NCBI GenBank assembly: GCA_003864495.1
Contig: ML133383.1
Span: 1,447,560 to 1,511,559 of the forward strand
Direction of reading: 5' to 3'
Origin: Nemopilema nomurai
Lineage: Eukaryota; Cnidaria; Scyphozoa; Rhizostomeae; Rhizostomatidae
DNA: 64,000 nucleotides
Positions 56,251-64,000 of the stretch are shown here, piece by piece. Positions within the stretch are counted from its first letter, which is position 1. Each line of letters begins with the position of its first letter. Made by a program: the position numbers and the translations under genes. The notes beneath the pieces were generated by a model. It was not told the DNA's origin and ran no database searches. It saw only the letters and a program-made list of their open reading frames with translations.

Positions 56251-58346
56251 GAGGACACTGTAGCTATGATATTCACCGCATCGTGTTTCGATTTTTTGTA
56301 GTCAACATTTTCGTTATTGTCCAGCAGTCCAGCAGAATTATCTCCTTGGTGTAGATGTGACCAGCTAGCAAACGAGAAAGAAATATGAAAAATAAGTTTC
56401 AACATTATGCATGTGAATTTGATAACAATAGTTGAATACAGTGGTCGTCCAAATGGAAACTTTCATTTCTTTTCGACTGAACTGCTAGAGAAAATAAAAC
56501 GGCTTTCTAATGCCTAAACATTTTCTCTATGAGTTTCAAACCGCATGTTGCAATAAATGAAATTATTTTCCTTTGATTTCTGTTTCTGCACAACTCGTTC
56601 CTTTAAGTTATGATTATCAACGTTCCTTTGTCTACTCAGCTTCGAAGACGAACCAGTAGAATTTCGTTACCATCAATACTTGCTAATACTGCCTTTTTCT
56701 GGCCTCATCTTGCATCATAGAAACAGGTCAAGTTTTCATTGGGAGATTGTTGTTATGTAATTGGGAATTTTCTTGAAAAGCTGTTATTGGTATCGATTTC
56801 TGCTTTTTTTGCAAGCAATATATTTTTAATAGCCCATAGAACTTTTTTCGCGGTCATCACCATCGAACTGTCACAGATTTTGTTCATAATTTCTTTTGGT
56901 TGATCGCTATGTTATCCAGTCGTCCGGTGGGAAGACTTTATTGGAAAGGCGGGCAGGAAAATGTTGAATGGTGTGGCGGAAAGGGATTTTCGTGGCTCAC
57001 ATTCTAGGTTTCTAGAGAGCCATGCAGAGAATAGCACCGAGTAGAGCCACTTAACATGTGGTCCACCGAGCCGGATGTTATTTGTTTTGAAATGAGAACG
57101 TGGAAGTTTGGTCTTGTCAAGAGAGTGGTTTACAGGTGAAGAAGTAGTCGAGCCAAGGATGGTGGAAGGGTATTGTGAAGAAGTGAAAAAAGAAGCAGAA
57201 CTCACGGAGTTCGGCATGGAATTGGAACATCTGCGCACAAGGGAAGACGAAGCTGTCTTGGAAATGGAAGTGGAAGGGAAGAGTGAGCACGAAGAAAAAA
57301 TTAATGGATACACTATGCACGAGGAATATCAATAATTTAGACAACCTCCCTACAGAGTTTGCGTGGAAGTATAACAAAAAAGAAGATATTTTGGACCATT
57401 AACGTTGCTGGATTAAGCCGTCCAAGAGAGTTCAAATTTTCTACAATTGGTCTCCCTGCTCCCAACTTAATTTGATAGATGAATTTGCTGACTTCAGAAA
57501 TACAAGACTTGTCTACTTCCACTGTATCCTTACTCCAGAGATGCAAAAATCTTTGCTCTGCCCTTGTGTAATACAACAAACCTTTGTACTGCCCCCTCGA
57601 AATTTTTCAACTTCAAGGGCCTCAAGAAAATTTTTTAAATTTTACATGAAGTGTTGTTGATGAACTGATTTGCATAACAAATTTCTTTGTTATATTTTAA
57701 GGGGCCTCAATCAAATTTAGACCCATGACCACAAGAATCCTAAATGAGACCCTGTCTAACACTGAGATGCGTTTTCGTATACCTACAACTTGAATTTTCT
57801 TGCGAATCAATTCTTGATTTTATCAATCTTTGACTCATATTCTTATTTTATCCATCTTATAAAATCCACTTTGGCTTTTCATCCTCTTTTCTTCCCCACG
57901 TTTTGGTATTTTAACCGTGACATGACGCACTAACTACAAATGAGTAAGGTCTGTTTATAATACGACAGTCGTGCAGAATGTGATACCAGCATGAGAAATC
58001 CGACCCCATAACGAGTTCCAAGTTCTTTAGCCAGCTTATAGGGACATTTTCAGCTTGGATCTGTTTTAAATCGTTTTCAACGACTCGAACTAGCAAGGAT
58101 TTGAAGTTCTTATGCTGGTATCATATCTTGCAAGAGTGTTGTGCGATTTTTATCAACGGACTTAGCCCAAAGAACTCCCATGCCAAACTCACGGTGTCTC
58201 TGATTGATCTTAATCTTGTTAACAAGTATGTATTGTCTTATATCAATGTGTCGTTTCCGTTATTGTGATCCCGTTCATTGTTGTAGAGTGACGTATTACT
58301 GTTGATTGTCATCTTCAATTATATTCAGTGTGTTTCGTGACCATTA

Positions 58347-58621
58347 AGGCTGGAATACACTAAGCATTTTATTGCCAGTCAACTAAATGCCTGTTTGGTA
58401 ACCCAATTAAAGCGCCTTTCATCAATGATCAAGTGGGTAATTCACCTTTGCGTCATTGCCTCTTTTTCATAGTGCTTGAGATGTTTGTTTGTTTTCATAG
58501 AGTAGGTAATGTTTATTGCCTCGCTTTTATCCCTTATCAGCCCAATTTTTTTAAAACATTTTCAAACGCTTTCGCAAAATAGAAGTTGACTGGCAATAAA
58601 ATGCCTAGTGTATTCCAGCCT
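58347..58621. mobile_element. MITE-like element, 275 bp
   Basis: Inverted ends of about 38 bp start AGGCTGGAATACACTAAGCA and end with the near-complement (…CTAGTGTATTCCAGCCT). Flanked by TTA on both sides, as in Harbinger-type targets; TTAA cannot be excluded. No coding capacity. Confidence 0.85.
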
Positions 58622-59356
58622 TTAATCAGTCTTGTTCGAAAGCGATTGAAACTACGTTGATCTATCGAATACGCCGTTGTGTTACTTGGCTTAGGCCTTA
58701 GGACCTAAGCACGCCATCTTCCTCCACACTACCAAAAAACCCAGTTCCGTTACAATGGTGAAAACACTGTTACCCCTGTTTCCTTGCCCTCCCCCCTGTT
58801 CCCTTGCCCTCCCCCCTGTACGTGCCACCGAGCTTGTTCCCCTGTTTTAAAACGTCCGAATTGAAACTGGGAAGGAGCGGACATATGAAGTAATCGAATT
58901 GAGAAAAGCTCGCCACCCTTCGCGTGCATCACTCGCACTCCTGTTATAGCCCGGGATGTAGTGCCAGGCATCCTGTTAATGAAGAAAATTGGCAAATTTC
59001 TATTTTTTCCATTGTTTTTTGCAATATTTTATGCAAGAGCCCCTTGGTTTTAATAATAGCGCTATACTACTGTGTGACAGGGATTGACTTTGGAAAGCTT
59101 TGAAGCTCATCGACCGTCGACGGTGTGCCAGCGTCCTTATCCACCTCCTAATTTTTGATAATTTTGCCTATTTCCATGGCCCACGCCATCATGGCCCACG
59201 CCCCACTTTTTGTGAAGAAAAATATTCCAATATCGCCATAAAATGTAGCAGATTCGAGCTTAGTTCAAGTTCAATTCATTAGCCAAAGTCCCTCTCCCAC
59301 TTTCAAGTTCGTGACGTTGTTCCAAATTTCAATTTCTTCAGGTTTTTTCTTACTCT

Positions 59357-59400
59357 GGGTACCAGACTCACTATATGCAGAGTTAGGCACCAGAGTCAGA
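59357..59400. repeat. Remnant related to the fold-back element
   Basis: CTGGGTACCAGACTCACTAT closely matches the arm of the 32687 element, followed by a degenerate CACCAGAGTC. Part of the insertion specific to unit B. Confidence 0.5.
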
Positions 59401-59582
59401 CAAAGAAACAACAGATTGGATTATGACCCGGCTTCTATTGTTGTCTGTTGAACCTGATATCAACGCAGTGTACTGGCTTTCTTCTCGACGTCAAAACTGA
59501 AAGTCGTTTGTTTAGGTGCATTGACGGAGTTAAGTGATGGGGAATCAACTATGGCTTGAATGAAGCGCTGCCCTGGGTGAAA

Positions 59583-62500
59583 ATGGCGAAAGTTCATCGA
59601 TTCTTCGGGTGCAGGACTATAGTCAGGCCGATTGTAAGAGGAAGGAGCCACTTTAATAGGCAGATCACTATCCTTTCCGACGACCCCAGCACACGCAAGG
59701 ACTTGAAAGATTTCGATGCTTTACCAGGCCCAAAGTTTTGGCCTTGGCTTGGAAATCCTGAGCATTTTAAAAGAGGTTTTACCGAGGTGCATCGAGTTTG
59801 GTTGGATATGGCTAGAAAGTACGGACCCGTTTACAAGGATAAAATCTTTGGTTTTAAAAGTGTCACGATAAATGATCCTTCGTTGGCAGAAGATGTTTAC
59901 AGAGCTGAGAGCAAATATCCGTTAAGAGATTTTGGATTTGTGTTGAGAGAATACTTCGATGAGAAACGCCGTCTTGGCTACTGTACATCACTTGTAGAGA
60001 GGTAAGTGGTTGAAGCAGTATGTTTTCTCTACCACTGGCAAACAACTCATCCATCAACCAAATGGTTATTATTTATGATGACCTTCGTCTTTTCTTTTCA
60101 ATGGTTCCCCATGTTACCCCCCAACACTACGCAGATAAAGCCCTTTGTTAAGTTAGGCTTCAGTGTCCATCATTGATAAGAACCCGACCAAACAGGCTTT
60201 CAATTTCATGCTTCCATTAACTTGTATAAAATAAAGTCCAAAATTACGAGAAACTGCGATAAGATGATTTGGCATTCTGTAGTACTTTGTTGTCCGACAG
60301 TTCCCTGGGTGTGCACACTTCGGGCTCTCACAAAAACACAAGCGGATTGTGAAAAGAGCACATGATTGGATCAACGTCAAAGATAATGTAGACAGACTCC
60401 AATGCTCCTAAAGTGCATATGACACGAAAATTTTTTTTTCACCGTCTGACTAAATCGAGTACACTGATTACGAAAAAAACCTTAAAATTTTCGAAAGTTG
60501 GTACTTTCTTGGTTACAGCTGTTTCAAAGTCGATTTTTTGATTCAAAATCTGTCATAAGGGATTGGGTCGAGTTTGACAGGAAGTGACGTAAAGTAGTTG
60601 TGTTAGTGAAAAGTTTAGATTGCTTTTTAACAAGAAACTCTACGGCGGAGTTTTACTTGCGACCATGTAATCATGTCGGACAGCGAATGTTAGAGCTCGA
60701 TGGCTTCAGTTTTCGAAGAAAGTCAAGAAGAAGAGCTTATAGGTGCTACTGGTGGGCTTTTTGCCATACCAGAACGAACAACTCGTTTCGTCTGGGGAAA
60801 TTCGGACGCGGGGCCAGGCGAAGCTCTCGGTACAGCATCTCTTCGAAGAAATGTTTTGGTGTTTTTGGTGTCAAAAACAGGTATCGAGGAGAACGTCAAA
60901 ACTTGTGCAAAGTTAAACAATGCATCGAGCTTCTGTTGGTGCAGCAGTTTTCAGACATTGCTTGAGTAAAAATAATGCAAAAAACCCCTCTGGGGGACAA
61001 CAGTTGTGCCATCACATAGTCAAACCATACAGCAGCTCAGTTCTATTCGAACGATACACAAGCACTTTACGTCACAGAGGTCATGTGACCGCCTGCCCGA
61101 CCGCGTTTTTCTTATGACACATTTTGGTCAAAGTGGGTGTCAGAAAACCCCGATTTTCGAGAAAAGTACGTCGAAAATGAAAAATCGAAGTTCACCATCG
61201 TTACCAGCGATGTTTAGTTGATAGTTTAAGCGAATAAAAATTTTCGTGTCATATGAAAAATTTTCATGTAAAGACGACCCAGCCTGTGAAGTATTACTTT
61301 TGCGCGGGGAACGCCAAAACCACGAAATTTAAATCTGCGAATAATGAATGCTCTGTGTGAAATTTTGCGCGGAATTTTTTAGCAAAATTGTCGAGTATTT
61401 TCAATTTCTGCGTGACGTCACTCTTGGCTTCGAATCGAGGCCCTTGTTTTTCCGCGGCTAATCTGCTAGATTTGTTGGGGGTAGCGTTGGGGGCTATTGT
61501 ATGTTGCCAACAGGGGTGGTGCACAGCGGGCTTAACTGGCGCTAGTAATACAATGATTGTTGTCAGTGTAGGTTTGGCGCAATCTGGTTTCTCTATGCAG
61601 CCCTATAGCCGAATCACGCAGTCCTGAATAAAGGAAAGCTGGTCTCATAAAAACGGTGTTGAACATTAATGAAAGAATAATTTGCAACGAAAAGGATTCA
61701 CAATATTACCATGATAGATAGAGGATTTTTCCAAAGGTTCCTTTTAGATTGCATTCTTGCCAGCAGTGTTTATATTATGTTAAAAAATAAATTAATATTA
61801 GGATATGCAGTCAATTCACCAATTTATCGTACGACCATTTATACATTTATAAAGCAGCAATATTGCCAGAAGTATTAATCTTGATTCACTTAGAAGAACA
61901 AGTAAAGAGTGTTTAGACTGTTGCTTATCTGCATTTATGTTTTGATTCACCTGGTTAGGAATGGCGAGGAGTGGTATAGCCTGCGAAAGTTATTGAGCAG
62001 TCATATGTTGAAACCGATGAAGATCAAGCCGTTTTACCCAGCATTCAGTTCTCTGTCCTTGGACGCAATTGAACGCATAAAGCACTTGAGAGACTCGAAT
62101 GGAGTCATTCCCGATGTGAGGGAATCTGTCATTGGCAAATGGTCTATTGAAGGTAATGTCTTCACTTGCGGAGAAATCGCCAAGATTAAGAGCTGTTGAT
62201 AAGGGGAAATAGAGAGGGAGCTTTAAAACGTCCTATTTCGTCTGCTTCAACATCAGAAGTGCTTCTTTCTAGCTAACCTACTTTACAATGATACCTATAC
62301 AGTTACTTAAACGTTTTGTTAGGTATTTGGTATGGGAAATCGTGTAAGAGCGATGTAATGATGATGTAACGGAGATGGAAGTATAATGGCTGAGAAGTGA
62401 GAGAGGCTAAGCCATTATGGCGTGATCTAGCAATTTAGAGCAATTAACATCGGTATGAGTTGAGAAGATAAAAACACACAAGAAGAATATATTGTGTCAA

Positions 62501-63794
62501 CAGTCAGCACTAGACATAAACATTGGTTTACTTTGTAGCTGTTGGCACCTTTGTGTATGGTATACGAGTTGGATTATTAGAGAAGAAGATGTCAGAAGAA
62601 TCAGCAAAGTTTTATGAAGCCGTGAAGATCAGTTTCAGAAAGAGTATTGTGTTTTCCAGAAATAAACTACTTAAACACATAAAGCGTGCAGAATTTAAGG
62701 CCTTCAAAAATGCAGTATCAAGTATTTACGAAAACAACGCCCTCTACATGAAGATATTCATGGATCAAGCTAAAAGTAGCCACGATTCTGGTGAAAATTT
62801 GGATCCATTGATTGGTAAGTTTGCTTAAAACTTTTATTTCTTCAACATTTGTGGAGTTTCCGCTATGCTACGTTTTCTCCAAAGCAGTTCTTCTTGTAAG
62901 CCTGAAAACATTCTTAGACGTGTTTGGGAATAGGGGTTAGCACTGTGGGAATACAAAATACACCAACACAATATAGGCTTGATTTCTCTTTCTGATTTCT
63001 CTTTCTGATTTCTGATTTCTCTTGGGCGCTTCTTCCAATTTTCATCGTAGTCAGAAGTTGTTCATCTTCGTTGTGCTCATTCTCAAACCTTAGCTGCATT
63101 GATGTATTCTATTTCCGCTTTCACTTCGGCGGCAAACAATGAACCATGCTCTGACATTGATCGTGCCATGTGCTCTCCTCTCCTCCTTAATTGTTCTTGA
63201 ATTCATATTGCCGCCTGAGTCCGGTGAACGAATTGGCCTAAGCATTACAGTGTTGCTGGCTGTCACGGTGTTCCAACAACTGACGAGCCAAATCAAGCCT
63301 CCGTATGACTGAATTGCATCAGGTATTCCGCTTTTATTAAAGGCCTATCTATGTAGAGATGGTGATTTACAGCCCCTTCAACGCATTTGACTTGTAGAAA
63401 ACTGTCTATTGAAATACCTGATGCTTAAAAGAAGTCTTGATCCACGTGAGTGTGCGACACATGCTGTAGAACTTTTTGCTGCTGGATACGATACGGTAAG
63501 GCTGTCTGTGATTTCTCAATTTTTTAATTTTTTCGAGAGCTTCATTTTTTTAATCTTATTGCGTAGTGGTATTGGCCGGGAGTGTTTTTGCGCTGTCATC
63601 AATTTTCTTTTTGCAATTTTCGTGTAGACATCGGCTTCTACCATGTGGATACTATACTGGCTTGGTAGACATCCTGAAAAACAGGAAATTTTGTATGAGG
63701 AGCTGAACAAAAATCTACCAGATGACCTTATCCTCTCGGAACAGACTCTTCAAAAGCTTCCATATTTGAAGGCCGTGTTGAAGGAATCAGCGAG
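59583..63794 (+). CDS. Cytochrome P450, mitochondrial clan, copy 2 (3' part outside window)
   Basis: Exons 1-5: 59583-60001, 61959-62152, 62539-62814, 63398-63495 and 63628-63794. Each is exactly as long as in copy 1, and the proteins are nearly identical. Exon 1 differs by only a few residues (EHF for ERF, VWLD for SLD-type region, RRL for RHL). It keeps [18 protein letters not shown], an I-helix with FAAGYDT|TSAST, and ESAR. The heme-binding exon and C-terminus lie past 64000, so intactness cannot be judged. The I-helix Thr-Ala change (ATGYDT to AAGYDT) is a possible functional difference. No stop codon or frameshift in the five exons. Confidence 0.9.
60416..61255. mobile_element. 840-bp inverted-repeat element in P450 copy 2 intron 1
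   Basis: Bounded by CATATGACACGAAAATTTTT and its exact complement AAAAATTTTCGTGTCATATG. It contains an 89-codon frame (60700-60969, MASVFEESQEEELIGATGGL...) and other short frames, without a recognisable transposase. It sits inside a roughly 1.49-kb insertion (60369-61863) absent from copy 1. Probably a non-autonomous or decayed DNA transposon. Confidence 0.8.
61418..61620. repeat. Repeat related to 47148-47520
   Basis: Also inside the copy-2-specific insertion. Shares GAATCGAGG and GGGGCTATTGT blocks with the thiolase intron. Confidence 0.5.
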
Positions 63795-64000
63795 GTACTG
63801 TCTTTTTCGCTCTCATTTCCTCACCTTGAAAAATTCGTAGTTGATTTGGCTTACAATCACTCTGTAGCAGATATGCACAGGTCTGCTCTTTATGCAATGA
63901 TTGCAAAGAATGTTGGAGTTGAAAAGAAGGGTTTGTTGGCTGTTTGGAAATTGCGAGTCGTAGATATGACATACCCCTTGATCTATTTGTGCATTGACTC

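Larger units (their letters stand above)
47997..56446. repeat. Segmental duplication unit A (thiolase 3' UTR to P450 copy 1)
   Basis: Homology to the downstream unit starts at GTCCAAATG (47997 and 56447, offset about 8,450). It continues through the intergenic DNA and into both P450 genes, interrupted by copy-specific insertions. The direct, tandem arrangement fits unequal crossing-over. Confidence 0.85.
56251..59582. other. Spacer between P450 genes: start of duplication unit B with insertions
   Basis: From 56447 it mirrors the thiolase 3' UTR and spacer (AATAAA at 56493). Compared with unit A, about 480 bp are added at roughly 56826-57315 and about 1.27 kb at roughly 58162-59430. The first insert has a 134-codon minus-strand frame without recognisable domains. 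The second contains the MITE at 58347. Confidence 0.6.

Noticed and set aside
56912..57335. Overlapping frames on both strands between the P450 genes
   Set aside because: Located in a unit-B-specific insertion; no recognisable domain and no conserved splice sites. Possibly transposon-derived.
1..64000. tRNA or rRNA genes
   Set aside because: I saw no cloverleaf or rRNA-like sequence on either strand.

Overview
This is animal nuclear DNA: AT-rich, intron-dense, with spliced genes whose exon boundaries and phases can be followed by eye. The mix of genes and many short DNA transposons would fit a non-bilaterian animal such as an anthozoan cnidarian, but no marker in the window settles the species (moderate confidence).

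Region 1 (1501-27087, + strand) is one very large gene that I rebuilt from 23 coding exons, about 2,045 codons. The predicted protein has a signal peptide, an ILEI/PANDER-type domain, an unrecognised ectodomain, a thrombospondin type-1 repeat, eight fibronectin type III (FN3) domains, and then an ionotropic-glutamate-receptor-like channel core. That core has a split ligand-binding-like region, M1, a pore loop carrying a potassium-type TTVGYGD filter, M3, M4 and a 284-residue cytoplasmic tail. An adhesion-style FN3 ectodomain joined to a GluR0-like potassium-filter core is the main discovery candidate here. Its introns are full of tandem arrays. The largest is 5.5 kb of a 52-bp unit that appears to have grown out of the gene's own exon 3 splice donor.

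Region 2 (28655-37806, +) holds two tandem atypical dual-specificity phosphatases of the DUSP14/18/21 type with matching exon sizes. Region 3 (about 38689-41462, -) holds pieces of an unrecognised multi-exon gene. A frame-broken THAP domain lies at 42296-42535.

Region 4 (43256-47869, +) is a complete seven-exon mitochondrial 3-ketoacyl-CoA thiolase (ACAA2 type). Region 5 (49716 to the window end, +) holds two tandem mitochondrial-clan cytochrome P450 genes. The first is complete (nine exons, 515 residues); the second has exons 1-5 and runs off the window. The duplicated block begins inside the 3' UTR of the thiolase gene, so a copy of that 3' end now follows the first P450. The two P450 copies have since picked up different transposon insertions and tandem arrays, which lets several insertions be ordered relative to the duplication.

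All exon boundaries are inferred from GT/AG sites, reading-frame phase and family resemblance; no transcript data were available.
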